Source of the DNA: Candidatus Helarchaeota archaeon
GTDB taxonomy: Archaea; Asgardarchaeota; Lokiarchaeia; Helarchaeales; JABXJV01
Reading direction: 5' to 3'
DNA length: 16,840 bases
NCBI GenBank assembly: GCA_013375355.1
Contig: JABXJV010000388.1
Coordinates: forward strand, 1-16,840
In this document: in pieces, positions 1-6,044 of the stretch
Layout of the letters: every line of letters begins with the position of its first letter
Numbering within the stretch: position 1 is the stretch's first letter
Made by a program: the position numbers and the translations under genes
Notes under the pieces: generated by a model
The model's input: only the letters and a program-made list of their open reading frames with translations
Told to the model about the DNA's origin: nothing
The model's database searches: none

Positions 1-1
1 A

Positions 2-637
2 TCTCAAATGGGACGATGGGAAGTCCCTGCTCAGAAGTGGATAGATCTATCAAATGATGATTTCGGGGTCACTTTGATTAATTATTCAAAATACGGTTTT
101 AATGTTATTGAAAATGTTCTTAAAATGACAGTATTGAGGACACCACAATATCCAAGGGGGGGTGCAGCTCTGCAAATTAGCGATTTAAAAAAAATTACAG
201 ATTTAGGGAAACATTCTGTTAAATATGCATTAAAAATTCATAAAGGAAAAAAATTCGCAATCAACGAAGCCCATGAATTTAATGATGATTTTTTAGTATC
301 CAAAACCTCTCCTCATAAGGGAATTTTACCAAAAAAGTTTTCATTCTTAAAAATTGAACCAAATACCATAATTCTAAGTGCATTTAAATCATATGAAGAC
401 GGAAAAAGTGATGAATCAAAATATATTTTGAGAATATACGAAGCTTATGGAAACCAAACATCATGTAAAATTAATTTTGCATCTAATTTCAAAATCTTGG
501 AAGTCTTTGAAACAGATCTTTTAGAATTTAATCCTAAAAAAATAAATGATCATAATGAAGATACAATTGAAGTTCAATTGGGAAAATTTGAAATTAAAAC
601 TCTTTTAATATCCTTGAAATTAAGTGAAAATCTATAA
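2..637 (+). CDS. Alpha-mannosidase, GH38 family, C-terminal fragment (5' cut by window edge)
   Basis: The reading frame is open to the first base of the window, so the ATG at 8 is probably internal and the gene starts outside. The visible ~210 residues match the C-terminal beta domain of GH38 alpha-mannosidases. The segment EVPAQKWIDLSNDDFGVTL, followed by NYSKYGF and then VLRTPQYP, mirrors the family pattern 'evpahkWaDLSe.gyGvaLLNdsKYGydv...LrLsLLRsP'. Further on, ALKIH and 'ILSAFKSYEDGKSDESKYILRIYE' correspond to the family's 'TYALyPH' and 'leAlKpaEdGd..ilRlYE' blocks. The enzyme family hydrolyses alpha-mannosides, in archaea probably in the cytosol on glycan or glycoside breakdown products. 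The catalytic Asp and metal-binding His domain is off-window, so activity cannot be judged. The stop codon is followed by a 57-bp AT-rich gap before the surE start at 695. Confidence in the family is good, in the substrate low. Confidence 0.82.
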   Translation, partial: SQMGRWEVPAQKWIDLSNDDFGVTLINYSKYGFNVIENVLKMTVLRTPQYPRGGAALQISDLKKITDLGKHSVKYALKIHKGKKFAINEAHEFNDDFLVSKTSPHKGILPKKFSFLKIEPNTIILSAFKSYEDGKSDESKYILRIYEAYGNQTSCKINFASNFKILEVFETDLLEFNPKKINDHNEDTIEVQLGKFEIKTLLISLKLSENL

Positions 638-694
638 ATATTCAATAATTAAATAAATATATTTTAAATTGGAATATTAAGTGTGAGGTGTTTC

Positions 695-1510
695 ATGAAA
701 TACATATTACTTACGAATGATGATGGCATTGATAGTCCTTGCCTTCAATATCTGAAAGATTTGCTATCTGATTTAGCAGAGGTTACAATAGTAGCCCCAA
801 AAAGCGAAAAATCTTGGTGTGGTAAAGAGATAACTCGTTTTGGAGAATTTGTTGTGGAAGATTGTGGAAACCGTGGGTATGCAGTAGCAGGCACTCCTTC
901 AGATTGTGTACTAATTGGTATATTTCATATTCTAGGTAAAGATAAAAAACCCGATTTAATCATTTCCGGAATTAATGTAGGTGCAAATGCTGGAAATTCT
1001 TTTATTTTAAGTTCTGGAACTGTTGGAGCAGCACTAGAGGCAGCTCTTTTGGGAATACCGGCAATTGCTATAAGTATATTAATACCTAATAAACATAAAA
1101 AAGGCCTTAACAGCTCTGACGTGGATGTTAAATATTTCGAAGTTGCGGCAGACCTTACAAAAAAAATTGCAAAACAAATACTAGAAGTCGATCTTAAAGA
1201 TTTACCTTCTAATTTATTTATAATTAATGTGCCTTTCAATGCTAATAGCGAAACGAAGATAAAAATAACATCCGTTGGTGAAGCACATTATGGATCTATA
1301 TTTAGAGAACTTAAGGATAAAGGGGAAGAAAGAAAAAAAGTTTTTAGATTTGGTGCTAAAAATCCGAAAGGGGCTAAATTTAGTATAGATCTCGAAGATT
1401 CCGATATTCGAGCTTTATTGGTTGAGAGAAATATTTCAATTACCCCAATCTCACTCGAATTAACAGGAAATATGGAGAAAACAAAAGATTTCTTTAAAAA
1501 TTTGCTATAA
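695..1510 (+). CDS. surE: 5'/3'-nucleotidase SurE
   Basis: A SurE-type phosphatase of 271 residues, a normal length. It removes phosphate from nucleoside 5'/3'-monophosphates (and short polyphosphate) in the cytosol. Seen: N-terminal LLTNDDGID with metal-binding D9 and D10, the VAPKSEKS segment with S40, GTPSDCV at 66-72, PDLIISGIN with N94, and SSGTVGAALEAALLGIPAIAIS at 106-127. These are the diagnostic SurE metal site and substrate loops, and all key residues are present. The start at ATG 695 is preferred over the in-frame GTG at 683 because GAGGTG at 685-690 is a good ribosome binding site placed just before ATG 695, and because MKYILLTNDDG is the usual SurE N-terminus. An AT-rich TATA-like stretch near 650-668 could give a nearly leaderless transcript. 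The upstream mannosidase fragment is on the same strand; joint transcription is possible but unproven. Confidence 0.95.
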   Translation: MKYILLTNDDGIDSPCLQYLKDLLSDLAEVTIVAPKSEKSWCGKEITRFGEFVVEDCGNRGYAVAGTPSDCVLIGIFHILGKDKKPDLIISGINVGANAGNSFILSSGTVGAALEAALLGIPAIAISILIPNKHKKGLNSSDVDVKYFEVAADLTKKIAKQILEVDLKDLPSNLFIINVPFNANSETKIKITSVGEAHYGSIFRELKDKGEERKKVFRFGAKNPKGAKFSIDLEDSDIRALLVERNISITPISLELTGNMEKTKDFFKNLL

Positions 1511-1555
1511 TTACTGATTTTAATCTCTAATTTATTAAAAATTTAATTTATTTGA

Positions 1556-1561
1556 TTTTTT
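1556..1561 (+). terminator. Possible oligo-T terminator after surE
   Basis: A run of six T lies 46 bp past the surE stop, within a T-rich stretch (about 1536-1561). Archaeal termination often needs only oligo-T on the non-template strand. There is no strong stem, and the region is AT-rich anyway, so this is a weak call. Confidence 0.3.
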
Positions 1562-1672
1562 AATTAGTGTTAAATTGAATACATTTTTGATCTAAAGCAC
1601 ATTATTCCAAATATGTTCCCAAATAACACGAGTTATTCGAAACATTTATCAATTCTTTCTTTATTCAAATTT

Positions 1673-1710
1673 TGAGTTTATTGAACTCATTGTCTAAACA
1701 ATAATTATTG
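1673..1710. promoter_or_regulatory. Inverted repeats upstream of the GNAT gene
   Basis: TGAGTT (1673-1678) and AACTCA (1684-1689) form a 6-bp inverted repeat. Next to it CAATAATTATTG (1699-1710) is a perfect 12-bp palindrome. A TATA-like GTTTTATTATTAG follows at 1712-1724, immediately before the GNAT start at 1739. Position and symmetry fit an operator and core promoter, but AT-rich DNA gives such palindromes by chance. The rest of the 228-bp gap after surE holds no gene that I can see. Confidence 0.3.
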
Positions 1711-1738
1711 GGTTTTATTATTAGATAGAGGGACTCAA

Positions 1739-2200
1739 ATGGCTAAAATACGGATAATGACGGAAAAAGATATCGATGTAGCTAAAAAATTAATGAAAGC
1801 TTTGGTAAATGAAATGGATGAACGATTTGATGAAGATCGATGGAATGAATCAATAAATACAAGGCTTTCTGATGATGAGATTTTTGGGATCTATTTTACT
1901 TTAATTGCTGAAGAATCAAATGCTGGGGAGAAGGGTAAAATTTGTGGTATTGCATTTTCAGAAGTGAGGGAAGAAATTCCCGGTTCAGTTATCTATGGAT
2001 ATATTAGTAATGTTTATGTGATTCCAGAAAAGAGAAATAATGGTATTGGTACACAACTTCTTAAAGAGTCTATTAAAAGCTTAAAAAGAAGTAATGTTTC
2101 TAAAATACGTTTAAATATTAAAAGTAATATGGAAAGTGGTTTGAAAATAGTTAAGAAAATAGGATTTAAAGAAATTTCCAAAACTATGGAAATCAATTAA
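1739..2200 (+). CDS. GNAT-family N-acetyltransferase
   Basis: This 153-residue protein has the GNAT fold: an N-terminal IRIMTEKDID strand-helix start, a central beta region, and the acetyl-CoA-binding motif A NVYVIPEKRNNGIGTQLL at residues 91-108, with the R/Q-x-x-G-x-G signature as R-N-N-G-I-G. The C-terminus (SKIRLNIKSN then SGLKIVKKIGFKEISKTMEI) is the usual beta5-alpha4-beta6 end with the 'GF' turn. It transfers an acetyl group from acetyl-CoA to an amine, but the substrate (protein N-terminus, small amine or antibiotic) cannot be read from the sequence. GAGGGA at 1728-1733 lies just before the ATG and can act as ribosome binding site. The gene converges on the membrane protein gene with only 14 bp between the stops. 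Length is normal and nothing is broken. Confidence 0.88.
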   Translation: MAKIRIMTEKDIDVAKKLMKALVNEMDERFDEDRWNESINTRLSDDEIFGIYFTLIAEESNAGEKGKICGIAFSEVREEIPGSVIYGYISNVYVIPEKRNNGIGTQLLKESIKSLKRSNVSKIRLNIKSNMESGLKIVKKIGFKEISKTMEIN

Positions 2201-2214
2201 TATATTTTTACCAG

Positions 2215-3075
2215 TTATTTAGCTCTTTTTCTTATTATAAGCCATATTATTATAAAATCGACTGCAATTAATATTGCAACGATTATATATATTCCAAGAA
2301 TACTTCTTATCCAGAATATATTAAAAGAAATTAAAAAGGAATTGAAAGTAAAAGTAAGGACGGCTATTGTAATATTCCGTAATTGTTCATATTCGGGATC
2401 TTTAGCATCGGGAAGAAAACTCAATAAAGAAAATGTAGATATAGCTATCCAAGACATGATGAAAAATACTAGGTCATGAAAAATTGTTAAAAATACCAAA
2501 CCGCGGTTTAAACTTAAATTCCATGCGATAAAAGTAAATCCAGTTGATATATATTCGTTTTTTATTTCGTGTATTAAAGGTGAAAGGTAGCCAAAGGTTG
2601 TTATTGAAATTCCTATCATAAATAATAAAATTCCAAATTTTTTTCGGAAATCTATAGATTTTAGAAAGGGAGCTATACCAAACATATAAATTCCAAAAAT
2701 AATTTCCCAAATACTCAATAAAATTAAGATTGTTGGGTGTGTAGGTAAATAAAATAAAACCAAAGAAATTAAGAACAAATCAAAAATTATTGAGAAAGGG
2801 ATTAGTGCTTTAGTTTCCCAAGGGGAATCAAGTACAAATATAAGACCGAAAGTGAAAGAGCTTACTATAAATATTGAAGCAAATACGAATAAAAACGAGT
2901 GATGGAAAAAGGGTTCAATATATACAAAGGATAATACTGCAAAACTTAGCAAAAATGCAAATCCTGAATGCTTTATTCTTTCTTCTGCGAATTTGCTAAG
3001 TGGTATCTTTATATATATAATTAAAATAGTAATCCAAATAGCCAAAATAATTAAAGTTAATAAATTAAATGTCAA
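2215..3075 (-). CDS. Polytopic integral membrane protein of unknown function
   Basis: A 286-residue, very hydrophobic protein with about eight to nine predicted membrane helices, near residues 4-23, 39-57, 61-83, 90-110, 114-137, 147-170, 195-222, 233-254 and 258-283. The tail is short and basic (IIRKRAK). I do not recognise the family: there is no transporter signature, heme-binding His pair or catalytic motif that I can name. The start codon is TTG (3075-3073 on the minus strand). No ATG or GTG occurs in frame near the N-terminus, the TTG is preceded by GAGTGAT six bases upstream, and the first hydrophobic helix begins right after it. Converges with the GNAT gene. A small broken ORF lies directly upstream on the same strand. 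Function is unknown. Confidence 0.75.
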   Translation of the reverse strand: MTFNLLTLIILAIWITILIIYIKIPLSKFAEERIKHSGFAFLLSFAVLSFVYIEPFFHHSFLFVFASIFIVSSFTFGLIFVLDSPWETKALIPFSIIFDLFLISLVLFYLPTHPTILILLSIWEIIFGIYMFGIAPFLKSIDFRKKFGILLFMIGISITTFGYLSPLIHEIKNEYISTGFTFIAWNLSLNRGLVFLTIFHDLVFFIMSWIAISTFSLLSFLPDAKDPEYEQLRNITIAVLTFTFNSFLISFNIFWIRSILGIYIIVAILIAVDFIIIWLIIRKRAK

Positions 3076-3098
3076 ATTTTCATCACTCTATTTTTTAT

Positions 3099-3162
3099 TT
3101 AACTTAAACCTCTTACCATTTTTTTTATCTCTTCAATAAATGTCCTCAATTTTTTCAGACAT
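3099..3162 (-). pseudogene. Tiny ORF with strong ribosome binding site, apparently frameshifted
   Basis: On the minus strand, AGAGGA (3173-3168) precedes an ATG at 3162-3160 with normal spacing. As it stands the frame reads MSEKIEDIY and stops at 3133. Removing one A from the A6 run at 3157-3152 (T6 on the plus strand) restores a 20-residue frame, MSEKLRTFIEEIKKMVRGLS, ending at TAA 3101-3099. That peptide would form a basic amphipathic helix. It sits immediately upstream of the TTG-initiated membrane protein. It could be a real micropeptide, a leader peptide, a sequencing indel or chance. I see the ribosome binding site and the frame; any function is speculation. Confidence 0.25.
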
Positions 3163-3211
3163 TTTAATCCTCTTTTATTTAATGAAGAATAATAATGCTT
3201 AACATTTATTA

Positions 3212-3287
3212 ATTGATATTATCTAATTTATCAATGATTAAAGGTAATTGGATTCAAAATCCAAAATATAGATTATCTTTATTTAAG
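3212..3287 (+). promoter_or_regulatory. Palindromic operator-like sites and TATA box for the 3311-3845 gene
   Basis: ATTGATA (3212-3218) pairs with TATCAAT (3229-3235), 7-bp arms separated by 10 bp. TTGGATT-CAA-AATCCAA (3248-3264) is a second inverted repeat with perfect 7-bp arms and a 3-bp centre. A TATA-like CTTTATTTAA follows at 3277-3286. Its centre lies about 27 bp before position 3308, which predicts a transcript starting just before the ATG at 3311. The same GATTATCTTT element recurs at 7332-7341 before the DUF72 gene. A dimeric repressor binding next to the TATA box is a reasonable inference. Confidence 0.45.
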
Positions 3288-3310
3288 TTCTTCAGAAAGC
3301 GGAACTATAA

Positions 3311-3424
3311 ATGAATGGAGGTGTTTATATCGCCAAGAAGGTATTACGCGAAACAGAAAAAGACGTACGCTATAGAATCGTGTTAATAAGCAACACTATT
3401 CTGCGTAAAAGGTCAAGATTTTGA
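3311..3424 (+). CDS. Short ORF, probably the displaced 5' end of the gene continuing to 3845
   Basis: This frame starts ATG AAT GGA GGT at 3311, right where a leaderless transcript from the 3277-3286 TATA box would begin. It encodes 37 residues (MNGGVYIAKKVLRETEKD, then VRYRIVLISNTILRKRSRF). It stops at TGA 3422 just as the downstream frame becomes the only coding-like one. Dropping one base from the A4 run at 3407-3410 would fuse it in frame to the downstream ORF, reading ...SNTILRKGQDFELRRKDRY. An alternative 5' piece in the downstream frame (GTG 3321, about 21 residues) ends at tandem stops 3384-3389. This stretch is locally richer in G+C than its surroundings, so an RNA element is also possible. 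I cannot tell whether the break is a sequencing error, a real mutation or recoding. Confidence 0.35.
   Translation: MNGGVYIAKKVLRETEKDVRYRIVLISNTILRKRSRF
3366..3407 (+). other. 15-bp imperfect hairpin at the reading-frame break
   Basis: TACGC (3366-3370) pairs with GCGTA (3403-3407), AGAAT (3374-3378) with ATTCT (3398-3402), and GTGTT (3380-3384) with AACAC (3392-3396). The loop is 7 nt (3385-3391). There is a 3-nt bulge TAT on the 5' arm and a single C/T mismatch. That is 15 base pairs in 42 nt, unusual inside coding DNA. The tandem TAA stops of the downstream frame lie at its tip (3384-3389), and the A4 run at which the frame could shift begins at its base. TTACGC (3344-3349) could compete for the same 3' arm (3403-3408). 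Confidence 0.5.
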
Positions 3425-3845
3425 ATTAAGAAGAAAAGATAGATATTTAATAAATATTGCTTTAATTTCCATTAAACCTAGAAAAGATTACGATATTGCA
3501 AGTAAGACTGGCGAATTCTATTTAAAGATAGGTTCTGGTATTAGATATGTTCGAGTCCCAAGTAATGGGTTTATACAAATTCACGAAAATGATACATTTG
3601 AAAAAGGATCAAGCGATTTTTCATTGTATAATGAATTTTTAACTTTGAAAAGAAATGATAAAAAAGAAAGAACAGTTAGAATTCGTCTCCTTGAGAGAGA
3701 TTTAGGTAAAAAGGATGATGTAGTCTTTGATAAGAAGCTTCAAGTAAAATTACTACATTCAGATACTGAGTATATAATTTTAGAGGATAAAGATAAAAAA
3801 ACAAAAGTAAAAATAAAGGTTCGTGCTGCTCGAACTCGCTTCTGA
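3390..3845 (+). CDS. Conserved-looking beta-rich protein with no normal start codon (possibly C2-like)
   Basis: The frame is open from 3390, just after two TAA codons, to TGA 3843-3845. It has clear coding character: A/T third positions and an alternating hydrophobic/charged pattern. Between 3390 and 3623 there is no ATG, GTG or TTG in frame; the first usable start is TTG 3624, which would leave only 73 residues and discard coherent sequence such as DFELRRKDRYLINIALISIK and GEFYLKIGSGIRYVRVPSNG. The full 5' end probably lies in the 3311 ORF. The C-terminal part (TVRIRLLERDLGKKDDVVFD followed by KKLQVKLL) loosely resembles a C2-type strand-loop-strand, but the calcium aspartates are not convincing. 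Function unknown. The HAD gene starts 9 bp downstream, so they are likely co-transcribed. Confidence 0.6.
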   Translation, partial: ATLFCVKGQDFELRRKDRYLINIALISIKPRKDYDIASKTGEFYLKIGSGIRYVRVPSNGFIQIHENDTFEKGSSDFSLYNEFLTLKRNDKKERTVRIRLLERDLGKKDDVVFDKKLQVKLLHSDTEYIILEDKDKKTKVKIKVRAARTRF

Positions 3846-3854
3846 GAATGATCG

Positions 3855-4577
3855 ATGATAAAAGGAATTGCGTTTGATCTACAATTTACATTGGTATTTT
3901 TAGAAGATTTTACATTACTAAAATGGTTTCAATTATTCGACAAAGGTTTTTTCAAAGTCATGGATTATTTAAGGGAAAATAATTTTAGTTTTGACCCAAA
4001 AAAATTGTTTAGGACTTTAAAAAGGGTTAGGAACAAATATTTTGCTAGAACTATTACAGAAGACCAACAATATTTTACTGAAGAAATTTTAAATGATACT
4101 TTTTTAAAAAATAATATTCAATTTAGCCCTGAAACTTTAATAAAATGTTGTGAAGTATACCATTCAGTCGAAATACCAGCTTGGAAGCCTAATACAAATA
4201 TAAAACAAATATTAGGGGATCTTTCAAAAAAATATAAATTAGCAATAATCACCAATGCTTCAAGGTATGTAACAAATGAAATTCTTAAATTACAGGACAT
4301 CCAAGACCTTTTTCACTTATTTTTTTCGCATGCTAGAAAACCACGTTTGGATTTTTTTATTAAATTCAAAGAAATGATGAATTGTGAATATAAGGAACTA
4401 GCAATGGTTGGAGATGATGTAAAAACCGATATCGAACCAGCTTTAAAAATAGGAATGAGAGCAATTCATTTATTTCGAGGATACGAATATTTAAAACATC
4501 ATTCATCAGTGAATATAAAACCTGATAGAAAAATCAATAACTTAGAAGATTTGTTATTTATTGTAGAAGAATTTTAA
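3855..4577 (+). CDS. HAD-superfamily hydrolase-like protein with altered motif I
   Basis: A 240-residue protein of the haloacid dehalogenase fold with a C1-type helical cap (about residues 15-105). Motif I reads IAFDLQFTLV: the nucleophile D8 is kept, but the phosphatase general acid/base two residues on (normally D) is Q10, and the usual Gly is F11. Motif II is IITNAS (T133), motif III is RKP with K162, and motif IV is GDDVKTD with D187, D188 and D192. The rest of the core, including Mg2+ ligands, is intact. Family members without the second Asp include dehalogenases (D-x-Y-G-T), so this may not be a standard phosphatase. A non-phosphatase or slow activity is an inference. The start at ATG 3855 follows the preceding stop by 9 bp, an operon-like spacing, and the WD40 gene follows after 50 bp. 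Confidence 0.85.
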   Translation: MIKGIAFDLQFTLVFLEDFTLLKWFQLFDKGFFKVMDYLRENNFSFDPKKLFRTLKRVRNKYFARTITEDQQYFTEEILNDTFLKNNIQFSPETLIKCCEVYHSVEIPAWKPNTNIKQILGDLSKKYKLAIITNASRYVTNEILKLQDIQDLFHLFFSHARKPRLDFFIKFKEMMNCEYKELAMVGDDVKTDIEPALKIGMRAIHLFRGYEYLKHHSSVNIKPDRKINNLEDLLFIVEEF

Positions 4578-4627
4578 ATTGGACATAGGGAACCACAATT
4601 TTGTTTAAATTTGGAGATTTGTAAGTT

Positions 4628-5965
4628 ATGAAACTCATAGAAGATTCAATACTGGGACATCTTGATGATGTTAATTCGGTTAAAGTTTCCCCTGACGGTA
4701 TATATCTGGTTACAGCGTCTGGAACCAAATATTCTGGTGTTTCAAGTAAAAATAGAGTCGAAATATGGTATATGGATAATGGGAGGCTTGTGTGTTCACT
4801 TAGTGGGCACAAAGAACCCGTTATTTCAGTAGATATTTCGCCCGATGGAAATTATATTGCAAGTGGGTCTTGGGATCATACAATAAAAGTATGGCAATTA
4901 AAGACAGGTAAGCTTCTCGATACTCTTAAAGGTCATACAAATAATGTTGTATCAGTCACTTTTTCTCCAGATGGAAAATATATCATCAGCGGATCTTGGG
5001 ATAATACGATTAAAATATGGGATTTATCTTCTGCAAAACAAGTCCGTTCACTTGAGGGACATGACCTTTATGTATTGTCTGTTGCAGTATCTCCGGATGG
5101 TAAATATATTGCTAGTGGTTCTCATGATAAACAAATTAAAATCTGGAATTTTGAGACCGGGGCAAATATTCGAACAATCATAGGGCATGAGAATTCTATA
5201 AATTCGGTCACATTTACACCTGACGGAAAATATATCATAAGTGGATCTAGTGACGATACCATTAAAATATGGAAATTAGAGACAGGTAAACTTGTCCGGA
5301 CACTTAAAGGTCATTCAATGGATGTTAACTCGGTAATTTGCCCTTCAAGAGGAAAATATATCATTAGCGGGTCTAATGACAATACTTTCATTTTGTGGAA
5401 ATTTAAAACTGGAAAGATTGTCCATATATTCAAAGCTCATAAGGATAATGTTACCTCTGTTGCAGCTTCTTCAAATGGCAGATATGTCATTAGTGGGTCT
5501 GAAGATAAACTGGTAAAAATATGGAACGCCAAGAGATTTATGAAAAAAATAAAAAAACAAAGGCGAATAGAGTTAGAAGAAGAAAAAATTAGTGAATTAA
5601 AGCGAGAAATAAAAATTGAACTTGATGATTCATCAAAACGTTATGATGGAATAACATTTGAAAAATTATGTTCAAAATTAAATCGTTCATCCCGGGAAAT
5701 TAGATATATTATTAAAGATATGATTTTCAAACGTGAACTAAACGGTCGACTTATGGGTAATACTATAATCTTTAAAAAAGATAGAAAACTTGTTTCTCCA
5801 AAAATTTCTGAAATTAGAGAAAAGAAGGTTATCAAAAAATTTGATGAACAAATAACAGAATGGATTTGTCTTTATTGCGGTGCTCCAATAAATAGAGAAG
5901 ATGTTGAAATATTGTTAAATGATGAAGTAGTAGAATGCAAATATTGTGGTCTCACTCTTACTTAA
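4628..5965 (+). CDS. WD40 seven-bladed propeller with C-terminal winged helix and zinc ribbon
   Basis: A 445-residue soluble protein with no signal peptide or TM segment. Seven WD40 repeats start with GH (or AH) at residues 10, 60, 102, 144, 186, 228 and 270, and repeats 2-6 are exactly 42 residues. Most carry SPDGKYIISGS and IKIW, so a closed propeller is expected. Repeat 1 has an extra loop (TKYSGVSSKNR). A charged helix (about 305-335) leads to a winged-helix-like segment (GITFEKLCSKLNRSSREIRY, then IIKDMIFKRELNGRLMGNTIIF, 342-382). A C-terminal zinc ribbon follows, with CxxC pairs at 414/417 and 437/440. The propeller should serve as a protein-interaction platform, and the winged helix plus ribbon suggest contact with nucleic acid or a complex (inference). 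The near-identical repeats suggest recent internal duplication. Start ATG 4628; GGAG about 10 bp upstream is a weak ribosome binding site. Confidence 0.88.
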   Translation: MKLIEDSILGHLDDVNSVKVSPDGIYLVTASGTKYSGVSSKNRVEIWYMDNGRLVCSLSGHKEPVISVDISPDGNYIASGSWDHTIKVWQLKTGKLLDTLKGHTNNVVSVTFSPDGKYIISGSWDNTIKIWDLSSAKQVRSLEGHDLYVLSVAVSPDGKYIASGSHDKQIKIWNFETGANIRTIIGHENSINSVTFTPDGKYIISGSSDDTIKIWKLETGKLVRTLKGHSMDVNSVICPSRGKYIISGSNDNTFILWKFKTGKIVHIFKAHKDNVTSVAASSNGRYVISGSEDKLVKIWNAKRFMKKIKKQRRIELEEEKISELKREIKIELDDSSKRYDGITFEKLCSKLNRSSREIRYIIKDMIFKRELNGRLMGNTIIFKKDRKLVSPKISEIREKKVIKKFDEQITEWICLYCGAPINREDVEILLNDEVVECKYCGLTLT

Positions 5966-6016
5966 TGTTGACTTTTAATATTTACTATTTATAATGTTTT
6001 TATTAAGAATTTGAAT

Positions 6017-6044
6017 AAAAAAAAGAGAGATTTTTTATTTTTTT
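6017..6044. terminator. Bidirectional A/T-run terminator between convergent genes
   Basis: A run of eight A (6017-6024) followed by T6 (6031-6036) and T7 (6038-6044) separates the stops of the WD40 gene (plus) and the iron-sulfur gene (minus). Each strand thus offers an oligo-T stretch just past its gene, and the A and T runs can pair as a short stem. The plus-strand T runs overlap the last codons of the minus-strand gene. This fits archaeal oligo-T termination. Confidence 0.5.

Noticed and set aside
683..694. GTG 683 as surE start
   Set aside because: It overlaps the ribosome binding site GAGGTG that serves ATG 695, and the extra residues MRCF are not part of the usual SurE N-terminus.
2474..2710. 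Minus-strand 78-residue ORF
   Set aside because: It lies inside the membrane protein gene in another frame, is very rich in Asn, Phe, Tyr and Trp, and has no ribosome binding site. It is a shadow.
3366..3407. Archaeal bulge-helix-bulge intron at the hairpin
   Set aside because: The 5' arm has a 3-nt bulge, but the central helix is 5 bp and there is only a 1x1 mismatch instead of a second 3-nt bulge. No shift of pairing gave a proper 3-4-3 motif.
3548..3561. tRNA T-loop-like GTTCGAGTCCC
   Set aside because: The flanking bases do not form a T-stem, there is no acceptor or anticodon arm, and the sequence lies in a clearly coding frame (YVRVPS).
3624..3845. 73-residue ORF starting at TTG 3624 as the complete gene
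   Set aside because: The same frame is coding-like for over 200 bases upstream, and no ribosome binding site precedes the TTG. It is the 3' part of a longer gene.
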